A stretch of DNA of 64,000 nt from contig CAJTGB010000008.1 in assembly GCA_910575835.1 (NCBI GenBank), forward strand, positions 1 to 64,000, written 5' to 3'. Positions 1 to 7,648 of the stretch are shown here, piece by piece. The translations under genes were made by a program, and so were the position numbers. The number at the start of each line of letters is the position of its first letter. Positions within the stretch are counted from its first letter, which is position 1. The notes under the pieces are model-generated. The model made no database searches. It saw only the letters and a program-made list of their open reading frames with translations, and was not told where the DNA came from. This DNA comes from Lachnospiraceae bacterium (lineage in GTDB: Bacteria; Bacillota; Clostridia; Lachnospirales; Lachnospiraceae).

Positions 1-18
1 ACATAGTTGTTTCCTCCT
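1..18 (-). promoter_or_regulatory. Ribosome binding site and start codon of a gene leaving the window
   Basis: On the minus strand an AGGAGG box (13-18) is followed, after eight bases, by an ATG at positions 4-2. A minus-strand gene therefore starts here and runs out of the left edge. Only the first codon is inside the window, so nothing can be said about its product. Confidence 0.6.
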
Positions 19-97
19 AAAATTTTTCTACCAATTTTTTCCAACTAATCACAGTATTGTCGAATTCATTATCCATTATATAAAAATGGATGTGTCG

Positions 98-127
98 AAT
101 AATCTGTGATGATTTACACAGATTATT
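98..127. promoter_or_regulatory. Perfect 11-bp inverted repeat, operator or terminator stem
   Basis: AATAATCTGTG and its exact complement CACAGATTATT flank an 8-base loop. It lies about 95 bases upstream of the minus-strand gene that starts at position 4. The AT-rich stem and short T stretch after it allow either a weak terminator or an operator. The remaining bases between 19 and 196 hold no gene that I can support; an ATG with a good RBS near 180 opens only four codons. Confidence 0.4.
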
Positions 128-196
128 TTACACACCCGACGATTGCCCGTAATGCCTGTTCGTTATTATCCCGCCGTCATTTATAACCTAATCTCC

Positions 197-379
197 TCAG
201 ATAAAGTATTTACATTTTTCATGGAAAGCCATCTGATCTTTCAGCAGAAGTTTTGTCAGCTTGTCTAGTCCTTTCTCGTCCCAGTATTCCTTTACTGTGT
301 TCCAATATTCTGATTTGTTCACATCTTGTATTACAATGGATATCAGGTAATTCTTAAGGTACTCCCTGAAAAAAATCAG
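197..379 (-). pseudogene. Open C-terminal frame without a start, probable frameshifted gene remnant
   Basis: A minus-strand frame of about 60 codons, rich in Lys, Glu, Tyr and Trp, ends at a TGA at 199-197. It has protein-like composition (for example EYWNTVKEYWDEKGLDKL) but no start codon. It begins exactly where the small gene at 376-537 stops, next to a run of seven A (plus strand 369-375). The simplest reading is that the two were one gene of about 110 codons, split by a frameshift before that run. The family is not recognised. Confidence 0.35.
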
Positions 380-537
380 TCTGTTTCATTACGCGATAAA
401 ATAATAGATATATATTTTTCTGCTAATCTCCTCGTTATATCTTCACTTTTTTTAATCAATTCTGCTTGTCTAATCCCCCATTCAGCAGCAGATTTATTGT
501 CTTCTAATTTCTCACTTAAAATAGCTTTCTCCGTCAT
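376..537 (-). CDS. Small protein of unknown function (53 aa)
   Basis: A 53-codon frame starts at an ATG at 537 behind a strong AGGAGG (545-550), which overlaps the end of the preceding gene and suggests translational coupling. The product is highly charged and predicted helical (MTEKAILSEKLEDNKSAAEW...), with no membrane segment or cysteine motif. It is the third gene after the XRE regulator. It may be only the N-terminal part of a frameshifted protein continuing at 379-197. I do not recognise the family. Confidence 0.4.
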   Translation of the reverse strand: MTEKAILSEKLEDNKSAAEWGIRQAELIKKSEDITRRLAEKYISIILSRNETD

Positions 538-549
538 ATCAATACCTCC

Positions 550-750
550 TTAACGATCTTCGTATACAATATTTGCTTCATGACAATTAGAAAGGAAACA
601 GAATACAGCCTTCTGATAATCACGTATATTGCTTCCTTCACTATACACATTAACTGCGTGATTATATATTTCTATCGCTTTTTTGCGGCTATAATTTTCT
701 TTTTTTACTAGATATGAAATATTCCCTAAGTTTGTAACTACCACCATCAT
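550..750 (-). CDS. Small TPR-like protein of unknown function (66 aa)
   Basis: A 66-codon minus-strand frame, 33 bases after the XRE gene and in the same reading frame, separated from it only by the TAA stop. The sequence (NLGNISYLVKKENYSRKKA then IEIYNHAVNVYSEG) has the spacing of helical TPR/SEL1-like repeats. No clear ribosome binding site precedes its ATG codons (750 and 747), so it may be coupled to the upstream gene. No function is assigned. Confidence 0.4.
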   Translation of the reverse strand: MMVVVTNLGNISYLVKKENYSRKKAIEIYNHAVNVYSEGSNIRDYQKAVFCFLSNCHEANIVYEDR

Positions 751-783
751 TTTAACAGTTCCATTACTAAGAAAAAATTCGGT

Positions 784-1332
784 TTATTCGATCTTAAGAA
801 GATTCGTAAGCTTCATACCCAGGGAAAGCTTCGGTTCAGGGACGGCATATTTCAGCTTATAGGAGACAACGCCGTCTTCGATCGCATGGAGGATCTGGTC
901 TATTTCCTCCTTAATGCTGCCGGCATCGGTATAGTAACCAAGGAATACTCTTGATTCGCCCCAGATCGACTGCCCGTCAACTCCATATAGCGCATATTGG
1001 GGGAAATCAGTGGATTTTTTAAAAGGAGATAAGCGAAGTGACATCACCTTATAACAGCCGGCAAGCTGTTCTCCGTTCTGGCTTTTTATTAAGATCCGTC
1101 CAGATGAGGTTCTGCCGTTTTTATCCTCTATGGTCTTTTTGCCCAGAACAAGATGATCCAGAGAGATATCCAATATACCGGCGAGTTGGATGAGCTTCTC
1201 CATCTCGGGGTATCCGCTGTTCTGTTCCCATTTTGAGATTGCCTGACGGCTGACTTTCAGCTGGCTTGCAAGATCTTCCTGCGATATATTTTTTTGTTTC
1301 CTGATTTCACGAAGATTATCTCCAAAACTCAT
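784..1332 (-). CDS. XRE-family HTH transcriptional regulator
   Basis: The protein is 182 aa. Residues 1-60 are a typical Cro/CI helix-turn-helix (LREIRKQKNISQEDLASQL, then VSRQAISKWEQ, the recognition helix). The remaining about 110 residues form an unassigned C-terminal domain that may be an effector or oligomerisation region. A strong RBS (AGGAGG about 7 bases before the ATG) supports the start. It is transcribed leftward, away from the GH120 gene, and leads a cluster of small unknown genes, which it may autoregulate. Target genes cannot be read from the sequence. Confidence 0.8.
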   Translation of the reverse strand: MSFGDNLREIRKQKNISQEDLASQLKVSRQAISKWEQNSGYPEMEKLIQLAGILDISLDHLVLGKKTIEDKNGRTSSGRILIKSQNGEQLAGCYKVMSLRLSPFKKSTDFPQYALYGVDGQSIWGESRVFLGYYTDAGSIKEEIDQILHAIEDGVVSYKLKYAVPEPKLSLGMKLTNLLKIE

Positions 1333-1452
1333 TATACGTTACCTCCTGTTCGTAATTATGAATTTATTTCCGCGGGCAACGAGCCAAGCGGTTTTGATTA
1401 ATCAGATTATACTATGTTTAGTGAAATAAAGCTACCAACCTTGTTTTGCATA

Positions 1453-1573
1453 TGTGCAAACCAAGGTTGCATTATTAATATTTATAACATTTATATACCA
1501 GATTAGTGCAAATACAGCCAGATTAGTGCAAACATGATCCTGTAAAATAAAGTAAAATACAGGCAGATAATAT
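1453..1573 (+). promoter_or_regulatory. Paired GTGCAAA boxes and probable activator-dependent promoter of the GH120 gene
   Basis: CCAGATTAGTGCAAA occurs twice, at 1498-1512 and 1518-1532, exactly 20 bp apart, and another TGTGCAAA lies at 1453-1460. Downstream is a possible -10 TAATAT (1568-1573) without a recognisable -35. Direct repeats about two helical turns apart next to a weak promoter fit an AraC-type activator. The same core occurs upstream of the solute-binding-protein gene at 10942-10974. The 1333-1668 gap contains no gene. Confidence 0.55.
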
Positions 1574-1668
1574 TTAACGGGCAGTCTGCCGTCAACAGAG
1601 GATGATAAAACAGTGGTTGAGAGGGTAAGGTCTGGCTGCCGGGAAGTTGTAATCAGGAGGTACATAGA

Positions 1669-3669
1669 ATGAAGATTTATGTCAATGGAGCTGCTCCCAA
1701 GCAGGGAAACGGCAGTAAAGAGACACCTTTTAAACACATTAACGATGCGGCAAAGGCGGCAAGACCCGGGGATGAGGTTATTGTTGCGCCGGGGATCTAT
1801 CGGGAATCTGTAGATCCGGTGTATGCAGGTACCGAGGATGCGCGTATCATTTACCGCAGCGAAGAGCCGTTAGGCGCTGAGATCACGGGTGCGGAAGCGG
1901 CGACCGGATGGGAGAAGTATCAGGACAATGTGTGGGTATACCGTGTTGATAACGGAGTATTCGGCAATTACAATCCTTATACAACATTCGTAGGCGGCGA
2001 CTGGTATTTTGCCCCGGTGGTAAGGCATACGGGCGCGGTATATCTGAATGACCGTCAGCTCTATGAGACAGAGACCTTAGAAGAGTGTATCAAGGGCGAG
2101 GTATATGCGCCGTCATGGGAGCCGGAATGGTCCGTATATAAGTGGTACACTGAGCAGGACGGCAATGAGACGGTGATCTATGCGAATTTCCAGGGCAAGA
2201 ACCCTAACGAGGAGAAGGTGGAGATCAATGTCAGAAGGAATTGCTTCATGCCTTCGAAGACAGGCGTCGGTTATATTACATTCAGCGGTTTTACGGTAAA
2301 TAAAGCCGCTACCACCTGGGCGCCGCCGGCCGCTTACCAGGACGGAATGATCGGGCCTCACTGGTCGAAGGGATGGATCATCGAGGACTGTGATATCAGC
2401 AACAGTAAGTGCAGCGGAATCTCACTCGGCAAATATTATGACGAGGAGAACGATCATTACTTCACGGTAAAGAAGGTTAAGAGTCCGACACAGATGGAGC
2501 GCGACGCTGTCTGCCGCGGCCAGTATCACGGCTGGACAAAGGAGACGGTGGGAAGCCACATCGTTAGGCGCTGCCATATCCATCACTGCGAGCAGACCGG
2601 TATCGTGGGACGTATGGGATGTGTATTCAGCCTGATCGAGGATAATCATATCCACCATATCAATAATATGCAGCAGTTGGGCGGAGCGGAGATATCAGGA
2701 ATCAAGCTTCACGCTGCCATAGATGTAGTAATGCGCCGTAACCACATTCACCATTCTACAATGGGTATCTGGACAGACTGGGAGGCACAGGGGACACGTA
2801 TCTCTCAGAACCTTCTCCATGACAATCATTCGCCGGAGGGAACGCCGATGGCAGAAGGCGCAATGTGCAGCCAGGATATCTTCGTAGAGGTAAGCCATGG
2901 ACCGACATTGATCGATAACAATATCATGCTCTCGAGGGCGGCAGTCCGAATTGCCACAGAAGGAGTTGCATGCGTACATAATCTGATGCTTGGATCATTT
3001 ACGGCGGTAGGAGCAGGAACGGATCATGCTGACGACGAAGTGGGAAGACAGCCCCGCTATACGCCTTATCATATCCGTCACCGTACAGAGGTTGCGGGCT
3101 TTAACACGATTCTGCACGGAGACGACCGCATCTACAATAATATATTCATCCAGAATTACCAGCCGATGGAGGATGCTGATACAGCAAAAGAATTCGGATA
3201 TGATAATCAGACGGCAGGAACAGAGATCTTCGATGAGTATCCTACCTATGATGAGTGGATCGCCAATTTTGAGCTTGATAAGCCGGCAGATATGCACAAA
3301 TTAATGAAGTATCACTTCGGACATCTGCCTGTATGGATCAATGGAAATGCATACTTTAACGGTGCGAAGGCATTCAAGAAGGAAGCGTCTAATCTGGTAA
3401 ATGATAAGGATCAGGCAAGTATAGAGCTGATCGAGCAGGGCGGAGAATATTTCCTTAAGACGAATGTGTACGATCTGATGGATGGCTTCGAAGCAGGTAT
3501 CATCAACAGCGATATCCTTGGGATGGCATTCGAGCCTGAGCAGAGGTTCGAGAATCCTGACGGAACAGAGATTATATTTACAGAGGATTATCTGGGTGAA
3601 CACCGCGGTGTGTCTGCGGTTCCTGGACCGTTTGCATCTAAGGAAGCGGCTTTGAAGAGACTCTGGTAG
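1669..3669 (+). CDS. GH120 family beta-xylosidase (right-handed beta-helix)
   Basis: The 666-aa protein matches, as I recall it, the GH120 family typified by XylC of Thermoanaerobacterium saccharolyticum. Shared stretches include IYANFQGKNPNEEKVEINVR, PHWSKGWIIEDCDIS and FVEVSHGP, and a run of parallel beta-helix turns with NHIHH-type repeats. The family's nucleophile Asp and acid/base Glu correspond to D370 (in WTDWEAQG) and E407 (in FVEVSHGP). There is no signal peptide, so it should act in the cytoplasm on imported xylo-oligosaccharides. About 14 extra residues (SPEGTPMAEG...) lie between the two catalytic residues compared with XylC. An RBS (AGGAGG) precedes the ATG. It is monocistronic and ends in a bidirectional hairpin. 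Confidence 0.85.
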   Translation: MKIYVNGAAPKQGNGSKETPFKHINDAAKAARPGDEVIVAPGIYRESVDPVYAGTEDARIIYRSEEPLGAEITGAEAATGWEKYQDNVWVYRVDNGVFGNYNPYTTFVGGDWYFAPVVRHTGAVYLNDRQLYETETLEECIKGEVYAPSWEPEWSVYKWYTEQDGNETVIYANFQGKNPNEEKVEINVRRNCFMPSKTGVGYITFSGFTVNKAATTWAPPAAYQDGMIGPHWSKGWIIEDCDISNSKCSGISLGKYYDEENDHYFTVKKVKSPTQMERDAVCRGQYHGWTKETVGSHIVRRCHIHHCEQTGIVGRMGCVFSLIEDNHIHHINNMQQLGGAEISGIKLHAAIDVVMRRNHIHHSTMGIWTDWEAQGTRISQNLLHDNHSPEGTPMAEGAMCSQDIFVEVSHGPTLIDNNIMLSRAAVRIATEGVACVHNLMLGSFTAVGAGTDHADDEVGRQPRYTPYHIRHRTEVAGFNTILHGDDRIYNNIFIQNYQPMEDADTAKEFGYDNQTAGTEIFDEYPTYDEWIANFELDKPADMHKLMKYHFGHLPVWINGNAYFNGAKAFKKEASNLVNDKDQASIELIEQGGEYFLKTNVYDLMDGFEAGIINSDILGMAFEPEQRFENPDGTEIIFTEDYLGEHRGVSAVPGPFASKEAALKRLW

Positions 3670-3683
3670 AGAAGCACGAAGGG

Positions 3684-3722
3684 ACGGGGTTGCCGGAAAA
3701 TATTCTTTTTCCGGCGCCCCGT
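3684..3722. terminator. Bidirectional terminator hairpin
   Basis: ACGGGG-TT-GCCGGAAAA pairs with TTTTTCCGGC-G-CCCCGT across a short loop. It lies between the convergent GH120 gene and the AraC gene, with A and T runs inside the arms. It should terminate transcription from both sides. Confidence 0.7.
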
Positions 3723-3727
3723 TGATA

Positions 3728-4588
3728 TTAGCTTTTTTTCTTAACCGGAATCCATATCTCCGTGTAATAATTTTCATCCTGTGCCCCGTTCGGGTATTTA
3801 TCAGGGGCGTCGTACATCTCGATACAGTACCCGGCCGCGAATTCGTAATCATTTAACGCTGGCAGCCATTCGGAGAATATCTTGACATTCACATCCTGCA
3901 TGGAATCCGGTAATGCGCCTTTGCAGGGAAAGACCGCCCATGTAAAGGCAGGAATCGTTCTTGTCACTAATCCTCTCGGGATGTCTGCCGACGGGTTGTA
4001 GATATCCGCGATCAGGTATTCGAAGGTCTCGTTACCCATCTTAGGATCGATATTGACTCCGAATATTCCGCAGACATGCTCTCCATTCCCAGATGCGAAG
4101 TGCTCCTGCCAGAAGACAGGGATATCCTGTTTTGCATTTTCATAGTTAAATTCTTTTGATGCGCCGATAATTGTAAAACTCTCTTTTTTTGTAATTCTGT
4201 AATCCATCAGATAACCGCCTTTCAATGATATTGTCAGTTTCAGAGGGGCAAAGATCTTCACCATTGCCTTTTCCTTACGGACTGAGGAAGGAGTGAAGCC
4301 GTGAAAGCGTGTGAATGCTTTGGTGAAACTGTCGGGAGAATCGTATCCGTATTTCAAAGCAAGTTCAGTCACCGTGCTGCTGCCAAAGATCAATTCATTG
4401 CCCGCAAGCGAGAGCCTGCGGTTACGAATGTATTCCATAAGAGAATATCCGCACAGCATGCCGAATCCTTTGTGGAAATAAAAAGGAGAGATACCGACGT
4501 GCCCTGCGACATCATTTATCGTAATATTGTCGGTAATATGGGTCTCGATATAATCTACGGCTTCTTTGATGATCGTTGTCCATTCCAT
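3728..4588 (-). CDS. AraC-family regulator with GyrI-like effector-binding domain
   Basis: The start was placed at the ATG at 4588 (MEWTTIIKEAVDY...), because GGAGG lies eight bases upstream of it; this gives 286 aa. Residues 1-105 are a double AraC-type HTH (INDVAGHVGISPFYFHKGF and VTELALKYGYDSPDSFTKAF). Residues about 130-286 resemble the GyrI-like/AraC_E_bind domain that binds small molecules. The HTH-first order is that of the Rob/SoxS type with a sensor domain. It follows the second AraC gene on the same strand after about 150 bp. Its ligand is unknown; location suggests a role in the sugar locus, but efflux or stress targets are also usual for this architecture. Confidence 0.8.
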   Translation of the reverse strand: MEWTTIIKEAVDYIETHITDNITINDVAGHVGISPFYFHKGFGMLCGYSLMEYIRNRRLSLAGNELIFGSSTVTELALKYGYDSPDSFTKAFTRFHGFTPSSVRKEKAMVKIFAPLKLTISLKGGYLMDYRITKKESFTIIGASKEFNYENAKQDIPVFWQEHFASGNGEHVCGIFGVNIDPKMGNETFEYLIADIYNPSADIPRGLVTRTIPAFTWAVFPCKGALPDSMQDVNVKIFSEWLPALNDYEFAAGYCIEMYDAPDKYPNGAQDENYYTEIWIPVKKKS

Positions 4589-4745
4589 AGTTTCTGCCTC
4601 CGGTCTCGTATGTGATAGGTGCGGCAAATAGCTGCCTGATTGAGCGCTCGGTTACAGTATAGCACTGACCGCTTTCTTTTGCCCGACAATTCTTGCCTTA
4701 TTTTGTCCGTCTTGTGTTTGAAATGCTGCGGTTACGCGAGTGATG

Positions 4746-5915
4746 TCAGAAGTCGGGATGCGCGTGTATCTTCCGGTACTGTATGGGGGACATCCCGGTA
4801 ACGGTTTTAAAGATCCGGCTGAAATAACTGAGGCTTGCGAAGCCGAGATATTCTGAGATCTCATTGATCTGCCTGTCAGAATAGATCAGCATGTTGCAGG
4901 CGGCTTCGATCTTTACATTCTGAATATATTTTGTGACAGGAATCCCCTCCTGCTTTTTGAACAGCTTCAGCATATATTCTTTGGAGATCCCAAGCTGGTC
5001 TGCAAGTTTTTGAAGGTCAATGTTTTCCTGAATGCGGGCATAGATCGCTCTTTTACATTTTTCCACGTACATATTCTTGCTTTGTTCGTTTTGCTTCTTC
5101 CTGACCAGTTGGGCAAAATGAAGCATCGCCCTGCGGGTAAGGAGCTTGATCTCATTAACGTTTTTGCAGTCTTCCAACTGCTTTAAGTAGATATCGTTGG
5201 TCAGAAGGCCTTCTTTCGAGGTCACGCCGCCCCGGATCGCTGCCCGTGCCGCAAAAGAGATGGAAAGTACCGCCATGTATTCTTCATTTTTATAAAAATC
5301 GCTCAGGATAACAGGATGCGGCAGCTCCATCAGTTCCAGATTATTGATCAGATAATCTACATCGCCCTTTTCCACATAATTATGGACGATATTTTCTTCA
5401 TTATAAGTATGATTCTCCTGGAAGCTTTCCCACTGGCGGATCTCTTCGTTGATCAGGAGATGCTGTACATCATGTTTTTTTTCAAGGATATTTTCCTCTA
5501 ATTGAGCAATGGTAAAGTGAGGATCCCGGTATTCGTTGATTAGGAAGACGGCGGCATTCAGTGCGCCGTTCCAGGAACATTCGACAAAAGAATCCAGGTG
5601 TAAGCGCAGTTTGCGCAGTCTCCCCTCCAGATCAGGAGTGCGGATGGGGCTGTAAGCGAACGGACCGAGAATAAAGCTGCAGTTACTTCCCCGGCAGCCC
5701 ATGATACATATGGGAAGGCCGGCTTCGTAGGTTTCATATGCAAAGGGAACAGAATGAAGTCTTTGCAGAATCTTGTCTATCAGTCCGTATTCATATTCGT
5801 TCAGGGGATGGCCGAGCGGGTCCAGTCTGTCTGTCAGACCTTCCGTGTCCTGATATATTGAGATGGGAATATGGCAAAGTCCGGCCAGGTTCTTGATGAA
5901 TATCTTCTTATCCAT
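4746..5915 (-). CDS. AraC-family transcriptional regulator with large N-terminal sensor
   Basis: The likely start is the ATG at 5915 (MDKKIFIKNLAGL...), preceded by AAAGGATG, giving 389 aa. Residues about 1-280 are a poorly conserved sensor region with several Cys (including ICIMGCRGSNC). Residues about 285-389 are the AraC HTH pair (LQKLADQLGISKEYMLKLF; INEISEYLGFASLSYFSRIF). It is divergent from the dehydrogenase at 6221. AraC proteins bind direct repeats about 21 bp apart, which is the spacing of the GTGCAAA boxes before the GH120 and solute-binding-protein genes, so it is the best local candidate for their activator (inference). Confidence 0.8.
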   Translation of the reverse strand: MDKKIFIKNLAGLCHIPISIYQDTEGLTDRLDPLGHPLNEYEYGLIDKILQRLHSVPFAYETYEAGLPICIMGCRGSNCSFILGPFAYSPIRTPDLEGRLRKLRLHLDSFVECSWNGALNAAVFLINEYRDPHFTIAQLEENILEKKHDVQHLLINEEIRQWESFQENHTYNEENIVHNYVEKGDVDYLINNLELMELPHPVILSDFYKNEEYMAVLSISFAARAAIRGGVTSKEGLLTNDIYLKQLEDCKNVNEIKLLTRRAMLHFAQLVRKKQNEQSKNMYVEKCKRAIYARIQENIDLQKLADQLGISKEYMLKLFKKQEGIPVTKYIQNVKIEAACNMLIYSDRQINEISEYLGFASLSYFSRIFKTVTGMSPIQYRKIHAHPDF

Positions 5916-6033
5916 AGATGCGGTATCATCCTTTCGGTGTATTCGGCAGACAGTCTGCGGGAATTGCTTCATATTACTATAACATAAGAAGGCGGGGAGG
6001 GACAATATTCTTGGGTTTTCTTTTTTGGCGTAT

Positions 6034-6077
6034 CTTACAGTATTGTAAGCAGACATCCTCTGAAAATGCTGTATAAT
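6034..6077 (+). promoter_or_regulatory. BceR-like box and promoter upstream of the dehydrogenase
   Basis: CTTACAGTATTGTAAG (6034-6049) is a perfect dyad of the form TTACA-N4-TGTAA, followed after 22 bases by the -10 TATAAT (6072-6077). The same box-to--10 spacing and similar flanking sequence occur at 38499-38542 before a response-regulator gene. No consensus -35 is visible, as expected for an activator-dependent promoter. The rest of 5916-6220 holds no gene. Confidence 0.5.
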
Positions 6078-6220
6078 ATATTTTAGAGTATTCTTTGCAG
6101 AAAATGCTGAGAGTTTGCTTGATATGGGAAATGAAAATGGATTATAATAGGAGCAGGCCGGCTTCGGAAGATTATGGATAGAGGCTGCCGATAGTATAAT
6201 CATGCAGGAGAGTACATATC

Positions 6221-7240
6221 ATGAGGAAAGTAAAAGTAGGGATCGCAGGACTTGGAAGACTTGGGAAGGTACATGCGCACAACATTGCATATAAGATTCC
6301 CAATGCCGAATTGACGGCGGCGTGTTCCATTGTTTCTGCCGAATTGGAGTATGCGAAAAAGGAACTGGGAGTGACGGATGTATACACGGATTACCGCGTG
6401 ATGCTTGAGAAGGCCGATATTGATGCGGCCGCCATCGTTACCACGAGCGGCGAACATTGCTGGCAGATCGCGGCGGCGCTGGATGCAGGGAAGCATGTAT
6501 TCTCCGATAAGCCGCTGGGAGTGACGGTGGAAGAGTGCCGTCTTGCAGAAGAAGCGGTGGAGCGTCACCCGGAGGCAGTATTCTTCCTGGGATTCATGCG
6601 CCGTTTTGACCCTTCCTATGCCTATGCGAAGAAGAAGATCGAAGAAGGCGTGATCGGTACGCCGTATATGGTGAAGGCGACGGGGATCGACCCGGAGGCG
6701 CTGGTCCAGGGAGCGATTAAGTTTGCGGCGGCAAGCGGCGGTATCTTCATTGATATGGCGATTCATGACATTGACCTGATGCGCTGGTTTCTGGGTTCCG
6801 ATCCTATAGAAGTCTATGCGGCCGGAACGACGTTCAAGCATCCGGAATTTGCGGAGGCAGGAGACGACGAGACGGGGGCTGCCATGTACAGGTGCGGTAA
6901 CGGTGCGCTTGGTATCGTCCATGTGGGGCGTACGGCTGCCCATGGCTACCACATAGAGACGGAGATCATCGGTACGGAAGGTTCCCTTCGGATCAGTCCC
7001 GTGCCGGAGAAGAATCTGTGTATGATCTATGATCAGAACGGCGCCGTGACGGAATGTGTCGGCGGGTTCCCTGAGAGATTCGCAGAAGCATATCAATTGG
7101 AGATGCAGGAATTCATTGATTGTGTGGAGAACGGAAGGAAACCGGAGGTTACGGTCTATGACGGAACAAAATCTACACAGATTGGATTTGCCACCACAGA
7201 GGCGTGGAAGACGGGGAAGATTGTGAAGATTCAATATTAA
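6221..7240 (+). CDS. Gfo/Idh/MocA-family NAD(P)-dependent dehydrogenase, inositol 2-dehydrogenase-like
   Basis: The 339-aa protein has an N-terminal Rossmann fold (VGIAGLGRLGKVHAHN) and the family signature EKP-like motif (SDKPLG, K97). The catalytic pair in SGGIFIDMAIHDIDLMRW is D178 and H182, with the same four-residue spacing as the Asp/His pair of Bacillus IolG. It should oxidise a cyclitol or sugar C-OH using NAD(P). No other inositol genes are nearby, so the substrate is uncertain; placement between the AraC gene and the sugar importer suggests sugar or sugar-acid oxidation. An RBS (CAGGAG) lies 11 bases upstream. Confidence 0.8.
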   Translation: MRKVKVGIAGLGRLGKVHAHNIAYKIPNAELTAACSIVSAELEYAKKELGVTDVYTDYRVMLEKADIDAAAIVTTSGEHCWQIAAALDAGKHVFSDKPLGVTVEECRLAEEAVERHPEAVFFLGFMRRFDPSYAYAKKKIEEGVIGTPYMVKATGIDPEALVQGAIKFAAASGGIFIDMAIHDIDLMRWFLGSDPIEVYAAGTTFKHPEFAEAGDDETGAAMYRCGNGALGIVHVGRTAAHGYHIETEIIGTEGSLRISPVPEKNLCMIYDQNGAVTECVGGFPERFAEAYQLEMQEFIDCVENGRKPEVTVYDGTKSTQIGFATTEAWKTGKIVKIQY

Positions 7241-7260
7241 GATGCTTCTGTATAAAAAGG

Positions 7261-7281
7261 GGTTGCCGGGATACGGCAACC
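7261..7281 (+). terminator. Terminator-like hairpin after the dehydrogenase
   Basis: GGTTGCC and GGCAACC form a perfect 7-bp stem around a 7-base loop, extended by G-T pairs, about 20 bases after the stop codon. The following sequence (TCTTGTATTATAC) is only moderately T-rich. Confidence 0.55.
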
Positions 7282-7321
7282 TCTTGTATTATACACTTGA
7301 CAGTCTGTCTTATGGGTTGTA

Positions 7322-7488
7322 CTAGTACAACGAAAATTAAGTTTTGGATAGTTTGACGCAGAATATTTTCCTGAGAGTGCTGCTTCACAAACGCAGGCGT
7401 AGCGGTGGCTACGTCGAGGCTTGGGGAGTAGTGCTATCAGGGAAATAAACAAGTCAAACTGCCAATTACTTAATATTCGTTGTACTAG
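7322..7488. repeat. Palindromic repeat element A (167 bp, bounded by CTAG)
   Basis: The left end CTAGTACAACGAAAATTAAG and the right end are imperfect inverted repeats about 40 bp long, and both sides end in CTAG. The centre holds a small hairpin (GGCGTAGC / GCTACG). No open reading frame of note is inside. It abuts element B, sharing its terminal CTAG. The form suggests a MITE- or REP-like element, or a long structured RNA; I do not recognise a named family. Confidence 0.7.
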
Positions 7489-7648
7489 TACACCGAAAAA
7501 TAAGTTCCTAGCCATATAACGCAGAATGATTTTTTATATGCAAGGCGGAGGAATGAGGCGTAGTGGGCGCTACGCCGATTGACGACAACGACGCAGATGG
7601 AAAATCAGGCAAGTTATATGGCTGGTTACTTATTATTCGGTGTACTAG
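7485..7648. repeat. Palindromic repeat element B (164 bp, bounded by CTAG)
   Basis: Related in layout to element A: ends CTAGTACACCGAA... and ...TTCGGTGTACTAG are inverted repeats extending inward about 50 bp (GCCATATAAC / GTTATATGGC), with a central hairpin GGCGTAG-TGGGCG-CTACGCC. The last 62 bases recur with one mismatch at 63113-63174. The terminal CTAG supplies the TAG stop codon of the adjacent permease gene, so the element lies flush against that gene. Confidence 0.75.

Noticed and set aside
326-553. 75-codon plus-strand frame at the left end
   Set aside because: It is antisense to the small gene and the start-less frame at 197-537, and has no RBS.
6200-7279. 359-codon open frame on the minus strand opposite the Gfo/Idh/MocA gene
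   Set aside because: It lies exactly antisense to a convincing dehydrogenase and has the Arg/His-rich composition of an antisense frame.
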